Below, in pieces: positions 30,517 to 40,429 of a DNA stretch of 64,000 bases. Made by a program: the position numbers and the translations under genes. The stretch's first letter is position 1; the number at the start of each line of letters is the position of its first letter. The stretch comes from Avibacterium paragallinarum (GTDB lineage: Bacteria; Pseudomonadota; Gammaproteobacteria; Enterobacterales; Pasteurellaceae). The stretch lies in contig NZ_UGHK01000002.1 in NCBI RefSeq assembly GCF_900450705.1, positions 806,001 to 870,000 of the forward strand, given 5' to 3'. The notes below the pieces were generated by a model. The model searched no databases. It saw only the letters and a list, made by a program, of their open reading frames with translations, and had not been told where the DNA came from.

Positions 30517-33123
30517 CTATTTCCCATTCTCCATCCATTTTCCATCAATATAGTCCGCACGCCATTTGGTGGCTTTTCCTGCTTTTTCAGAAGTAATATA
30601 TTGACGTTTTTCTTTACGGCTGAAGCGGATAATGGCTTCATTGCCTTCTGGATCTTTTTGTGGAGCATCGGCTAAATACTGCAATTTTTCAGGCAGACGT
30701 TCACGATATTGTGCTAGTTCTGCCACTTTTGCGGGACGTGTTTCACGCGATTTCGGAAAGTTGTGAGCCGACATAAACACGCCACCTGCCCCATCGCGTA
30801 ACACAAAATACGCATCAGACTTTTCACATTTTAGCTCTGGGAAATGTACAGGTTCTTCTTTTGGTGGTGCAACCTCGCCATTTTTGAGAATTTTTCGTGT
30901 GTTATCGCATTGGGTACAAGCCATATATTTGCCAAAACGCCCCAATTTTAAGTGCATATCCGCACCACACTTATCGCATTCCACCACCGGCCCCTCATAG
31001 CCTTTGATCTTAAACTCGCCCTGTTCCACCATATAACCATCGCAATTCGGATTATTCCCACATACATAAAGTTTACGTTGTGGATCAATAATATAACTAT
31101 CCATTGCCGTGCCACATTTTGAACAGCGTTTACGCTCCATCAGGGCTTTGGTTTCGGAAGATTCATCTAACACATTCAGCAATTCGGCTTCAGGAATTAA
31201 ATTTATCGTGGTTTTACACCGCTCTTTTGGTGGCAACGCATAGCCTGAACAGCCTAAGAAAACACCTGTACTTGCGGTGCGAATCGCCATTGGACGCCCA
31301 CAAGTTGGACATTTAATATCAGTCATCACAAGGCTATTTGGCTTCATTCCGCCCTCAAGCTCATCTAATTCAGCTTGGCTTAATTGTTGAGAAAAATCTT
31401 TAAAGAATTGATTTAACTCGGTTTTCCAATTTTTTTCGCCATCAGCAATTTGATCAAGCACATTTTCCATATTGGCAGTGAAATCATAATTCATTAAATC
31501 AATGAAAGATTGATTGAGCCGATCGGTAACAATTTCACCCATTTTCTCCGCATAGAAACGGCGGTTTTCCACACGCACATAGCCGCGTTCTTGAATGGTA
31601 GAAATAATCGACGCATAAGTGGAAGGGCGACCGATCCCCCGTTTTTCTAACTCTTTCACTAACGCCGCTTCGGTAAAGCGAGCAGGCGGTTTGGTGAAAT
31701 GTTGTTGTGGGATCACTTCATTTAGGGCTAATTGTTCATTGACTGCCACAGCGGGAAGAACCTGATCTTCGGCACTTTTCCCCATTGGCGGTAGCACTTT
31801 TGTCCAACCGTCAAAACGTAAAATCCGCCCTTTCGCTTTTAAGCCATAATCCCCCGCACTCACCGTCAGCGTTGTGCTGTCATATTGTGCTGCGGGCATT
31901 TGGCAAGCGACAAATTGTCGCCAGATGAGATCGTACAAACGCACGGCATCTTTTTCCATTCCTTGCAAATCCGCTGCCAATACGCGAACATCAGAAGGAC
32001 GAATGGCTTCGTGTGCCTCTTGGGCGTTTTCTTTACTGGAATAAAAATTCGGCTTGCTCGGTAAATAACTGTCGCCATAATGCGAACTGATGTAATCACG
32101 CACCATTGCTAACGCGTCTTGGCTTAAATTCGTGCTATCGGTACGCATATAAGTGATGTAACCCGCTTCATAAAGACGCTGAGCGAGCATCATTGTTTTC
32201 TTCACGCCAAAATTTAAACGCGTACTGGCGGTCTGTTGCAAGGTTGAGGTAATAAAAGGTGCTTTCGGTTTTGAGCTGGTTGGCTTGGTTTCTAAATCGG
32301 AAACCACATAAGCAGATTTGCGTAAAAAATCCACCGCACTTTGTGCTTGCTGTGCGTTTTTCGGCTCAAATTTTTTGCCTTTAAAGGTCGCAACATCAAG
32401 ATGAATCGCCATATTCTGTGCATTTTGCGTTATCACAGACACTTCCCAGTATTCTTCAGGTTGGAAGGCTTTAATTTCACGCTCACGCTCAACCAGCAAT
32501 TTCACTGCCACCGATTGCACACGCCCTGCAGACAGCCCGCGAGCCACTTTTTTCCATAATAAAGGGGAAACCATAAAACCCACTACGCGATCTAAAAAAC
32601 GCCGTGTTTGCTGAGCATTTACGCGATCAAGGTTAAGCTGTTCGGGGTGTTCAAAGGCTTGTTTGATGGCATTTTTGGTAATTTCATTGAACACCACGCG
32701 ACTAAAACGATCGTCATCACCGCCGATCACTTCTCGCAAATGCCACGCGATCGCCTCTCCCTCTCTATCCAAATCGGTCGCGAGATAAATGTGATCCGCT
32801 TTTTTCGCCAATGATTTCAGCTCAGCTACTACTTTTTCTTTACCGGGAAGAATTTGATAATTCGCTTTCCAGCCGTGATAAGGATCGATCCCCATACGCT
32901 TCACCAACGCATTTCGCTCTTTTTCCTGCTTCACTTTTTGCTTTTCTTCGGGGCTTAATCCTTTGGTGGAAATCGGCTTGGCCTTTTCACCGCTACTACT
33001 GCCCACCGTTGGCAAATCACGAATATGCCCAACGCTGGATTTCACAATATAATCATTACCTAAATACTTATTGATGGTCTTCGCCTTGGCTGGCGACTCC
33101 ACAATCACTAAAGATTTACTCAT
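30517..33123 (-). CDS. topA: DNA topoisomerase I
   Basis: Type IA topoisomerase relaxing negative supercoils. Toprim domain with [12 protein letters not shown], active-site Tyr in [13 protein letters not shown], the [18 protein letters not shown] element and three C-terminal zinc fingers ([23 protein letters not shown] with their paired Cys), then a Toprim_Crpt tail. 868 residues, as in E. coli (865). The N-terminus [17 protein letters not shown] fixes the start. Uptake sequence at 32333-32341. Confidence 0.98.
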   Translation of the reverse strand: MSKSLVIVESPAKAKTINKYLGNDYIVKSSVGHIRDLPTVGSSSGEKAKPISTKGLSPEEKQKVKQEKERNALVKRMGIDPYHGWKANYQILPGKEKVVAELKSLAKKADHIYLATDLDREGEAIAWHLREVIGGDDDRFSRVVFNEITKNAIKQAFEHPEQLNLDRVNAQQTRRFLDRVVGFMVSPLLWKKVARGLSAGRVQSVAVKLLVEREREIKAFQPEEYWEVSVITQNAQNMAIHLDVATFKGKKFEPKNAQQAQSAVDFLRKSAYVVSDLETKPTSSKPKAPFITSTLQQTASTRLNFGVKKTMMLAQRLYEAGYITYMRTDSTNLSQDALAMVRDYISSHYGDSYLPSKPNFYSSKENAQEAHEAIRPSDVRVLAADLQGMEKDAVRLYDLIWRQFVACQMPAAQYDSTTLTVSAGDYGLKAKGRILRFDGWTKVLPPMGKSAEDQVLPAVAVNEQLALNEVIPQQHFTKPPARFTEAALVKELEKRGIGRPSTYASIISTIQERGYVRVENRRFYAEKMGEIVTDRLNQSFIDLMNYDFTANMENVLDQIADGEKNWKTELNQFFKDFSQQLSQAELDELEGGMKPNSLVMTDIKCPTCGRPMAIRTASTGVFLGCSGYALPPKERCKTTINLIPEAELLNVLDESSETKALMERKRCSKCGTAMDSYIIDPQRKLYVCGNNPNCDGYMVEQGEFKIKGYEGPVVECDKCGADMHLKLGRFGKYMACTQCDNTRKILKNGEVAPPKEEPVHFPELKCEKSDAYFVLRDGAGGVFMSAHNFPKSRETRPAKVAELAQYRERLPEKLQYLADAPQKDPEGNEAIIRFSRKEKRQYITSEKAGKATKWRADYIDGKWMENGK

Positions 33124-33222
33124 CTTTTTATTTACCTAATTCTTGCTAACTTGTGTAAAATTGCCGATATATTGCGGACTATCGACGCATAGGTCAATCA
33201 TTTTTTAAAAAAAGGAAGATAA

Positions 33223-34188
33223 ATGGACAAACTCAATGCAATTTCAGTTTTTTGTAAAGTGGTGGAAACCAAAAGTTTCACCCAAACCGCGATGCAACAA
33301 AATATCTCTGTCGCGATGGCAAGCAAACTGGTTTCGCAACTTGAAGAACAGCTCAAAACCCGCCTTTTGCAACGCACTACCCGCACCATCGTACCAACAG
33401 AAGCGGGATTAATTTATTATCAACACTGTCAACCTATTTTATCAGAATTACAAGAAGCTGAAGCTAATATTAGTAATTTAGCTACAGCATTACAAGGAAA
33501 ATTAAATATCTCTGTACCACGTGATTTTGGTTTACTTTATATCGCTCCTAACCTAGAGAAATTTCTAAAATACAACCCTAATTTACAAGTTGAAGTAGAA
33601 TTCAGTGATCGAACCGTTGATTTAATTTCTGAAGGATTTGATTTGGCATTACGAATAGGAAATTTACAAGATAGCTCATTAATAGCACAAAAAATCGCCA
33701 CCTTTTCAATGCATATAGTTGGGTCTCCTACTTATTTTGCTCAAAACGGTACCCCAAAAACTCTTGAAGAGTTATATCAACACAAAGTTTTACTTTATAA
33801 ATCAAATAGTAACCAAAACTTTGGGGAGTTTACTAATGGAAAACGAATTACTCGCTTAAAGCTTCAAACTAATATGATTTGTAACAGTGGTCTCGCCCTT
33901 ACTGAATTCGCAAAATCTGGGTTAGGAATCATAAATTCACCAAAATTTTTAATAGAAAATGAACTAAAATCAGGAGAGTTAATAGAAATATTGACTGAAT
34001 ATCCACAAAAAAATATTGATTTAAATATTGTCTATCCATACAGACGACACTTATCCGCGAAAATAAAGGCATTTATTAATTTTATTCGTCAATTACACTT
34101 AGAATGGTTTTTCAATAAAAAACCTATTCACAAAAATCCCCTTAAAAATAAAGGGGATTTTTATATTAATTCAAAATGCCACAATTAA
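33223..34188 (+). CDS. LysR-family transcriptional regulator
   Basis: A 321-residue LysR regulator: N-terminal winged helix (MDKLNAISVFCKVVETKSFTQTAMQQNISVAMASKLVSQLEEQL) and a periplasmic-binding-protein-like effector domain (GKLNISVPRDFGLLYIAP ... SEGFDLALRIGNL). Target unknown; the neighbours topA and sppA give no clue. From about 33410 on, the gene becomes markedly more A+T-rich. The last ~18 codons run through a terminator hairpin and overlap the 3' end of sppA by 23 bases, so the original stop may have been lost. Confidence 0.85.
   Translation: MDKLNAISVFCKVVETKSFTQTAMQQNISVAMASKLVSQLEEQLKTRLLQRTTRTIVPTEAGLIYYQHCQPILSELQEAEANISNLATALQGKLNISVPRDFGLLYIAPNLEKFLKYNPNLQVEVEFSDRTVDLISEGFDLALRIGNLQDSSLIAQKIATFSMHIVGSPTYFAQNGTPKTLEELYQHKVLLYKSNSNQNFGEFTNGKRITRLKLQTNMICNSGLALTEFAKSGLGIINSPKFLIENELKSGELIEILTEYPQKNIDLNIVYPYRRHLSAKIKAFINFIRQLHLEWFFNKKPIHKNPLKNKGDFYINSKCHN
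34133..34163. terminator. bidirectional terminator inside the LysR 3' end
   Basis: Stem AAAATCCCCTT / AAGGGGATTTT with T on both strands (34133-34143 with 34151-34163). It lies just beyond the sppA stop on the minus strand and within the last codons of the LysR frame on the plus strand. Confidence 0.8.
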
Positions 34189-36028
34189 TACAATACAAAT
34201 ACTGTCCTTTAGGATCATTCAATAGTGAAAGCTGATTTAATTTCTTCTTTATTTCAAAAAATGAATTCGGCACACCTATTCCTTGTAATAGTTGGTACTG
34301 AACATCTTTTTTAAACCCTTTAAAGAATCCTCCTAAAATAGAATCATCTTCTTCTACAATCCATTCAACCCCTAACTTTATCTGTTTTTCTTGAGGTGAT
34401 TTTGCATATACTAATTCTCTTGCTTTATCAACTGCTCGGTCAAAATCACCTAGTTCATCCACAAGTTTATGCTCTAAAGCTTCTTTTCCTAGCCATACTT
34501 GCCCTTGTGCTATTTTATCTACATCATTCTTATCAAGATGACGCCCTTTACTCACTAAAGAAAGGAACTTATCATAGCCGTATTCAATTTCTAATTGATG
34601 AATATCTGAATTCACTTTTGACAACTCTGCAAAAATCGATTGATTTGCTAACTCGGAAGTCGAAATACCATCTGAATTTATCCCTATTTCGCCTATTGAT
34701 TTCTCAAATGTTGGAAAAATTGAAAAAATACCAATTGAGCCTGTTATCGTATCCGCATCAGCGAAAATATAATCTGCTGTACTCGCAATCCAATATCCTC
34801 CAGAAGCTGCCATTGCCCCCATAGACACAATCACGGGTTTTCCAGCCTGTTGCAAATGTACGATTTCTTGGCGAATTATTTCAGAAGCAAATGCACTACC
34901 GCCTGGACTATTTATTCGCATAATTACCGCTTTTACTTTATCATTATCATAAGCTCGGCGTAATAATTTTGCGATACTATCTCCACCAACACCATTTTCA
35001 TCACTATTCCCATCAATAATTGTCCCTTCAATATTAACAACTGCAATATTATTAAGCCCCCCTGCCATACGATCTGGAAGGGATGATAAATAATCATCAA
35101 ATGGCAATAATTTAGGTTGTTCCTTATGATTTTGACCAAAAAGCTCTATTAATGCTTTATTCAGTGTGAAACGATCGGCTATTTGACTAACAAATTTTCT
35201 TTGTTTAGCGTATATAGCTTGATCTCCATCTAATGCTCTTAACTGCTCAAAATATTTATCTACACTTGGTAGAACATCCTGTCTTGGAATTTGACGATTT
35301 TCAGCAATCATCATTTCATAATCTGCCCACATTAGACTTAACCAACGTTGTAGATTCCTTTTCGCCTCAAGCGACATATCATTACGTAAAAAAGGTTCTA
35401 CTGCTGACTTATAAGTTCCTACGCGAAAAATATGTGGTGTTACTTTCAACTTATCGAGTAGGTCTTTGTAGTATAGATTTTGTACAGATAACCCTTTAAT
35501 GTCCACACGCCCAATAGGGTTAAGATAAATTTCATCCGCATAACTTGCTAAAAGATATTGCTTTTGTGTATAGCTATCTGCATAAGCGATTACAGGCTTT
35601 CCACTTGCCTTAAACTCTGAAATAGCAGAACCAACATATTTTATTGCTGGCAGATCTGCCCCATCAAAATGATTTAAATCAAAAACTAACCCTTGAATAC
35701 GCTCATCATTAGCCGCTTTTCTTATGGCATATACAATATCAAATGTCGAAATCTGACGTGGTATATCATATTTAGCATCAATTTCTTTTAATATATCACG
35801 TAAAGAATACTCCCCTCTATCATCAGCAAGATAACCGTCTAATTTGAAGAACAATGCCCCCTGTTCACCAAAAAGTTGAACCTTACTATCTTTATTGGGG
35901 TTCATTATTAAACCAGCAATAACAAATACAGCCATAAGAAAGAGCAAAAAGATAGCATTCATCACTAAATTACGAAGAAAATTTAGTCCCGACCAAAAAA
36001 ATTTAAGTAACTTAAACAAAAATTTCAT
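34166..36028 (-). CDS. sppA: signal peptide peptidase SppA, 67K type
   Basis: Inner-membrane serine peptidase degrading cleaved signal peptides. N-terminal transmembrane anchor (NAIFLLFLMAVFVIAGLIM), two tandem ClpP-like domains, the catalytic Lys in FRVGTYKSAVEPFLRND and the nucleophile Ser in MGAMAASGGYWIAS; VIMRINSPGGSAFASEII forms the oxyanion region. 620 residues, the length of the E. coli-type protein. Codon use is A+T-rich compared with topA and pirin. Confidence 0.96.
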   Translation of the reverse strand: MKFLFKLLKFFWSGLNFLRNLVMNAIFLLFLMAVFVIAGLIMNPNKDSKVQLFGEQGALFFKLDGYLADDRGEYSLRDILKEIDAKYDIPRQISTFDIVYAIRKAANDERIQGLVFDLNHFDGADLPAIKYVGSAISEFKASGKPVIAYADSYTQKQYLLASYADEIYLNPIGRVDIKGLSVQNLYYKDLLDKLKVTPHIFRVGTYKSAVEPFLRNDMSLEAKRNLQRWLSLMWADYEMMIAENRQIPRQDVLPSVDKYFEQLRALDGDQAIYAKQRKFVSQIADRFTLNKALIELFGQNHKEQPKLLPFDDYLSSLPDRMAGGLNNIAVVNIEGTIIDGNSDENGVGGDSIAKLLRRAYDNDKVKAVIMRINSPGGSAFASEIIRQEIVHLQQAGKPVIVSMGAMAASGGYWIASTADYIFADADTITGSIGIFSIFPTFEKSIGEIGINSDGISTSELANQSIFAELSKVNSDIHQLEIEYGYDKFLSLVSKGRHLDKNDVDKIAQGQVWLGKEALEHKLVDELGDFDRAVDKARELVYAKSPQEKQIKLGVEWIVEEDDSILGGFFKGFKKDVQYQLLQGIGVPNSFFEIKKKLNQLSLLNDPKGQYLYCINCGILN

Positions 36029-36172
36029 AACGCCCCTAAAAATAAATCATAAAGCAATATAATAACAGATTACACATTAAATGCGAATGATTATTTAATC
36101 ATTTACCGTTAATTTTACTCTAACTGCGCTATAATTCCATCTAATTACTATAGATGACAGGATACCTTATTT

Positions 36173-36730
36173 ATGGATGCCTTAACACTTCTTACATCTC
36201 GACGTTCTAATAAAAAACTCTATGCACCAGCCCCTAATAAAGTACAGCTAAAACAAATATTTCAAGCTGCAATGCATGTCCCCGATCACGGGAAATTACA
36301 ACCCTATCACTTTGTGGTTATTGAAAATACGGGACTTACAACACTCAGCTCATTACTAAAATGTGCAGTAACAGAACTGAATTTAGGTGAAGATCGCTTG
36401 AAAAAAGCTGAAGAATTTGCCACACGAGCACCAATGATAATTGCCGTTGTCGCGAAAATCCAAAAAGATATTGCGAAAGTCCCAGTTTGGGAGCAAATGT
36501 TAACCGCAGGTGCAGCTTGTTATGCCATACAGTTAGCGGCAAACGCACAAGAGTTTGATAATATTTGGGTAACAGGCCCTTGGCTTGAAGGCAGTGCATT
36601 ACGCGAAGCTTTAGGCTGTAAACAGGATGATAAAATTATCGCTTTTATTTTATTAGGAACAGCTAAAAATAAACTACTGAGAGAAACAAAAACTATCGAT
36701 ATAAATAAATTCATCAATTACTTAGAATAG
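36173..36730 (+). CDS. ydjA: YdjA-type nitroreductase family protein
   Basis: Compact 185-residue nitroreductase-family flavoprotein of the YdjA type. FMN-binding Arg residues in LLTSRRSNKKLYAPAP, then HVPDHGKLQPYHFVVIE and GAACYAIQLAANAQEFDNIWVTGP. It lacks the longer dimer-swapping segments of classical NfsB. Physiological substrate unknown. Divergent from sppA, with a TATAAT around 36131 as likely -10 box; followed by a strong terminator. Confidence 0.9.
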   Translation: MDALTLLTSRRSNKKLYAPAPNKVQLKQIFQAAMHVPDHGKLQPYHFVVIENTGLTTLSSLLKCAVTELNLGEDRLKKAEEFATRAPMIIAVVAKIQKDIAKVPVWEQMLTAGAACYAIQLAANAQEFDNIWVTGPWLEGSALREALGCKQDDKIIAFILLGTAKNKLLRETKTIDINKFINYLE

Positions 36731-36761
36731 AAAAATCAACAATTAACTAGGTTGTGCATAC

Positions 36762-36795
36762 AAATATGGCTAGTTCTTTCGAACTAGCCATATTT
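36762..36795 (+). terminator. terminator after ydjA
   Basis: Perfect 15-bp stem AAATATGGCTAGTTC / GAACTAGCCATATTT, loop TTTC, T-rich 3' side. The 143 bases from here to the pirin gene hold nothing I recognise. Confidence 0.8.
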
Positions 36796-36938
36796 CCTTT
36801 GACAGATTTGATAAACTTTTGAGCTTATAAAAAAAAGACCAATCGGCCATAGATTATAGCCATTTAAATTCAAAATAAATGAGGCTAGCTCTAAGATAAA
36901 AATGACTATAAATAAAACCGCTCTTTACTTTATCGCAA

Positions 36939-37808
36939 TTAATGAATATCTCCAAACTCACCTTTATTAAACGCGTTGAATTTTTCGATTAATTCTTCGC
37001 GGGTGTTCATTACGAACGGGCCATAGGCCGCAATTGGCTCATCAATTGGCACACCACTGAGTAGCACCATTTTCACGTTTTCATCACCTGCGGTGATTTT
37101 AACTTCGCCGCTTTCGTGGTTGAAAATCACCAATTCTGTTGGGTTCGCACGGTCGCTGTCGTTGATCACGGCAGATCCGCGTAATGCTACCAACATTAAA
37201 TGGTGGGTTTCTGGCACGTTAATGGTTACGCTATGGTTGGCTTTAATATCCATTTCCCACATATTTAACTCAGTAAAGGTGTGAGCTGGGCCTTTTACGC
37301 CGTCCAGTTCACCTGCAATAATGCGTGCTGTTCCTGCATTATCCGCAAAGTGATAAGTTGGAATATCTACCGCTTTAATGCTTTGATAACCCGCTGGGGC
37401 GTTTTTGTCTTTCGCAGGCAAATTTACCCAAAGTTGTAGCATTTCAAACATTCCGCCTGTGCGGCTGAAGTTTTCGCTATGGAACTCTTGGTGAACGATC
37501 CCATTTCCTGCGGTCATCCATTGTACATCGCCTGCACCGATTACGCCGCCGTTGCCATCGCTATCACGGTGTTCTACTTCACCTTGCAATGCAATTGTGA
37601 CGGTTTCAAATCCTGCGTGTGGATGTGCCCCTACACCGCGTGGTGCACCGTTATGAGGTTTAAACTCCATTGGCATTGCGTAATCTAGCATTAAAAACGG
37701 GCTAGTTACTTTATCCTGTTGGCTATGTGAAAATAAAGGTGATACATAAAAGCCACCGCCCACCCAATGTTTTTGTGGTGCTTGATATACTCGATTTACT
37801 GTACGCAT
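36939..37808 (-). CDS. pirin family protein
   Basis: Bicupin iron protein of the pirin/YhhW family, 289 residues. Metal ligands are in the N-terminal cupin: RGVGAHPHAGFETVTIALQGEVEHRDS and AGNGIVHQEFHSE. The C-terminal pirin domain contains HHLMLVALRGSAVINDSD. Some members have quercetin dioxygenase activity; the substrate here is unknown. It lies in a minus-strand pair with the DUF896 gene, divergent from a LysR gene that probably controls it. AGGAGAAAA precedes the ATG. Confidence 0.92.
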   Translation of the reverse strand: MRTVNRVYQAPQKHWVGGGFYVSPLFSHSQQDKVTSPFLMLDYAMPMEFKPHNGAPRGVGAHPHAGFETVTIALQGEVEHRDSDGNGGVIGAGDVQWMTAGNGIVHQEFHSENFSRTGGMFEMLQLWVNLPAKDKNAPAGYQSIKAVDIPTYHFADNAGTARIIAGELDGVKGPAHTFTELNMWEMDIKANHSVTINVPETHHLMLVALRGSAVINDSDRANPTELVIFNHESGEVKITAGDENVKMVLLSGVPIDEPIAAYGPFVMNTREELIEKFNAFNKGEFGDIH

Positions 37809-37849
37809 AATTTTTTCTCCTAAATTTGATCAATTCTGTTTTTTGTGAT

Positions 37850-37867
37850 GCCCTGAATATTCAGGGC
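37850..37867. repeat. perfect 18-bp palindrome between DUF896 gene and pirin
   Basis: GCCCTGAATATTCAGGGC. In RNA it forms a GC-rich hairpin with a four-base loop in the 69-base gap of the two-gene transcript, without a T run. It could be a processing or partial-stop element, or an operator. Confidence 0.7.
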
Positions 37868-37877
37868 GGTTAGTTCA

Positions 37878-38117
37878 TTAACAAGTGGCAACTTGCATTC
37901 CACTACGTTGTGCTTCACGCAATTTCGTTGGGGTAACATCATTGCCATCTGGATCAACCACGCTTACGGTGGATAAAATATTGGTTAATTGTCCATGGAT
38001 TGCTGCTAAATAACGCTGACGTAACGCACTACGCTCATTTAATTCAGCTTCAGAAAGTGCGGTAACTTTTGCTTTACGTGCTAATTCGTTAATTCTATCT
38101 AATTCCAAAATACGCAT
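37878..38117 (-). CDS. DUF896 (YnzC/UPF0291) family small protein
   Basis: A 79-residue protein. The core LDRINELARKAKVTALSEAELNERSALRQRYLAAI and VVDPDGNDVTPTKLREAQ match the DUF896/YnzC family, best known from Firmicutes, where members are linked to the SOS-associated yneA locus. Function unknown. It heads a two-gene unit with pirin, opposite a LysR gene. AGGAGAAAG lies before the ATG; an uptake sequence (38055-38063) in the gene shows long residence in this lineage. Confidence 0.85.
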   Translation of the reverse strand: MRILELDRINELARKAKVTALSEAELNERSALRQRYLAAIHGQLTNILSTVSVVDPDGNDVTPTKLREAQRSGMQVATC

Positions 38118-38215
38118 TTTCTTTCTCCTAAACTGTTTGCTTATTTCTTGTGGCGTAGTTTATACTTGTTCCATATAGTGAACAATAGTCAAATTTGAAA
38201 CAAAAGGTTCTATTT

Positions 38216-39097
38216 ATGCGACAAATCGATCTCAATGATATGCGTTTTTTTGTTACCGTGATCCAATCTGGTAGCCTAACCCACGCGGCTGAACAGCTAA
38301 ACGTGCCGAAATCTCGCTTAAGCCGCCGTTTGACAGAATTAGAAAACCAACTAGGCAGCAAACTGCTCGATCGCAATCGTAATGGGGTACGTTTAAATGA
38401 TCTGGGTGAACATTTTTATCAACACGCTTTAATTGCGGTGGAAGCGGCAGAAAGTGCGGTGAATTCTGTGGCAGATTGCTTAGCCACGCCCCGAGGGTTA
38501 CTGCGTATTTCCGTTTCCAGTGAAATTTTGCGTTATTGGCTCACGCCCCATTTATCGCACTATTTACAGCAACACCCTGACGTTGAGCTGAATATTACAA
38601 TGGAAAACCGCCGCGCGAATTTATTGCAAGAAGGCGTGGATATTGCCTTACGCATTGGTGAGCTTGATCTTGATGATGTGGTTGCCAAACATTTATTAGA
38701 TATTGATTCTGGGGTTTACGCTTCACCTCATTATTTAAAGGCAAATGGCACGCCACTCACCCCACAAGAACTGAAAAACCACCGCTTGCTGCATAAAAGT
38801 GATGGCAAAAATTGGCTTTTCAAGCAGGGCAATCAACGGGAATTAATTCAAGGGAAAAAAGCCTTACAAGCCAATGATGCTTCAGTGTTGGCGCAACTTG
38901 TTGAAGATAGCTACGGGATTGCCCTGTTGCCTGAGCTTTCAGGCTTAATTCAACCTCATTGGCAAAAATTATTACCCGATTGGCAAATGGAAAGCGTGCC
39001 TTTATATGCCATTTATTATAAAAATCGCGGGCTTGCGCCAACGGTGCGAACATTTGTTAATTTTTTGAGCGAAGTAGCAAAAAATTCGCCAAAATAA
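38216..39097 (+). CDS. LysR-family regulator divergent from DUF896-pirin
   Basis: A 293-residue LysR regulator of the aminotransferase/CrgA-like branch: MRQIDLNDMRFFVTVIQSGSLTHAAEQLNVPKSRLSRRLTELENQLG, then GLLRISVSSEILRYWLTPHLSHYLQQHPDVELNI and QEGVDIALRIGEL. I chose the ATG at 38216 (AAAGG upstream); a TTG seven codons earlier is less likely. The back-to-back arrangement with a 98-base gap suggests it controls the DUF896-pirin pair. Uptake sequences are at 38452-38460 (inside) and 39099-39107 (just downstream). Confidence 0.9.
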   Translation: MRQIDLNDMRFFVTVIQSGSLTHAAEQLNVPKSRLSRRLTELENQLGSKLLDRNRNGVRLNDLGEHFYQHALIAVEAAESAVNSVADCLATPRGLLRISVSSEILRYWLTPHLSHYLQQHPDVELNITMENRRANLLQEGVDIALRIGELDLDDVVAKHLLDIDSGVYASPHYLKANGTPLTPQELKNHRLLHKSDGKNWLFKQGNQRELIQGKKALQANDASVLAQLVEDSYGIALLPELSGLIQPHWQKLLPDWQMESVPLYAIYYKNRGLAPTVRTFVNFLSEVAKNSPK

Positions 39098-39198
39098 CAC
39101 CGCACTTTCTATTCAGGCGTTGAGCAAGGGAAACAGATAAAGTAAGATTAACGCCCTTTTGAAAACAACTTAACTTATAACAAATACAGGAAAACACA

Positions 39199-40149
39199 AT
39201 GAAAGTATCCATTATCGGTGCAGGTGCTGTGGGCGTGGGCATTTGTAATTATCTTCTGACAATGGGCGAATGCCAAGAAGTAGTCTTGGTGGATCTCAAC
39301 AAAGAACGCACTCGTGGCGAACAGTTAGATTTCAGCCATACTAGCGCATTAACCTTCGCCAAAAACACCAAAATTATTTCCGGTGAATATGAAGATACCC
39401 GTGATAGCGATGCGGTGGTGATCACCGCTGGCGCACAAATTAAAGTGGGACAAGATCGCTTAGAAATTGGTCATATCAATGCGAAAATCACCGTGGAGAT
39501 TGCCCGTCAATTAGAACGTTATACACCCAATGCGATTATCATTGTGGTTACCAATCCTTGTGATATTCTCACCCACTTCATTATTCGTAATACGAACTTC
39601 CCAGCACACCGTGTAATTAGCGCAGGTTGTGTGGTGGATACGGCGCGAATGATGAAAATTATTGCCGATAAAGTAAAAATCGATCCGAAAAACGTGTTCG
39701 GTTATGTGATGGGCGAACACGGCGCCAATAGTTTTATTCCTTGGAGTATCGTAAATATCGCAGGGCAAAAAATCGATGATTTTTGCCAGCAAAACGATGT
39801 GCCGATGCTCGATCCACAAGAGCTACTCAAAGCCACCAAAGCCATTGGTTTGGAAGTATTCAGCTTAAAACTCAACACCAACCACGCCATTGCGGCGAGC
39901 GTGTTCCGCATTATTCGCGCCATTAGCATTAATGAATATTCTGTCTTGCCCGTTGGCACAATGCTCAACGGCGAATACGGCTTAAACGATGTGGTGGTGA
40001 ACGTGCCAATGGTCATCAGTAGCAAAGGCGTAGAACGTATTTTGAAATACAAACTGCCAGCCGATGAGCTAGAACAACTTCACCAATGCGCCAAAGCCTT
40101 ACGCCAAGTGGTTGAGCAAGTGGCAGAAAGCACAGGGTTGAAGTGTTAA
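39199..40149 (+). CDS. L-lactate/malate dehydrogenase superfamily 2-hydroxyacid dehydrogenase
   Basis: NAD-dependent dehydrogenase of the LDH/MDH fold, 316 residues. Rossmann motif GAGAVG at the N-terminus with the NAD-selective Asp in VVLVDLN, catalytic His in MGEHGANSF, Asp/Arg pair in VVDTARMMK and the loop Arg in VGQDRLEIG. The specificity position that is Gln in LDH and Arg in MDH (N-terminal side of the mobile loop, AGAQIKVGQDR) aligns with Ile here, so the substrate may be a bulkier 2-oxoacid. Stands alone; AGGAAAACAC precedes the ATG. Downstream lies the IS zone. Confidence 0.85.
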   Translation: MKVSIIGAGAVGVGICNYLLTMGECQEVVLVDLNKERTRGEQLDFSHTSALTFAKNTKIISGEYEDTRDSDAVVITAGAQIKVGQDRLEIGHINAKITVEIARQLERYTPNAIIIVVTNPCDILTHFIIRNTNFPAHRVISAGCVVDTARMMKIIADKVKIDPKNVFGYVMGEHGANSFIPWSIVNIAGQKIDDFCQQNDVPMLDPQELLKATKAIGLEVFSLKLNTNHAIAASVFRIIRAISINEYSVLPVGTMLNGEYGLNDVVVNVPMVISSKGVERILKYKLPADELEQLHQCAKALRQVVEQVAESTGLKC

Positions 40150-40429
40150 TAATGGATCAATAATATTGATTAAAAAAGTGCGGAAAAAAGTGATCTGCCC
40201 CCAAAAAGTTAGACTATATTCTAATTTCATTCAAGGACTGAGTTCTGTATTCCACAGGGCTTAGTCCTTTGAGCTTCACTTGAATACACTCATTGTTGTA
40301 GTAATGAATGTACTCGTGAATCACTTTTTCAAGCTGTTCAAAGGTTTCAAACCGCTTGCCAAAGTAACATTCCGTCTTCAATCGCCCGAAAAAGCTTTCC
40401 ATCGCACCATTATCAAGGCAATTGCCTTT

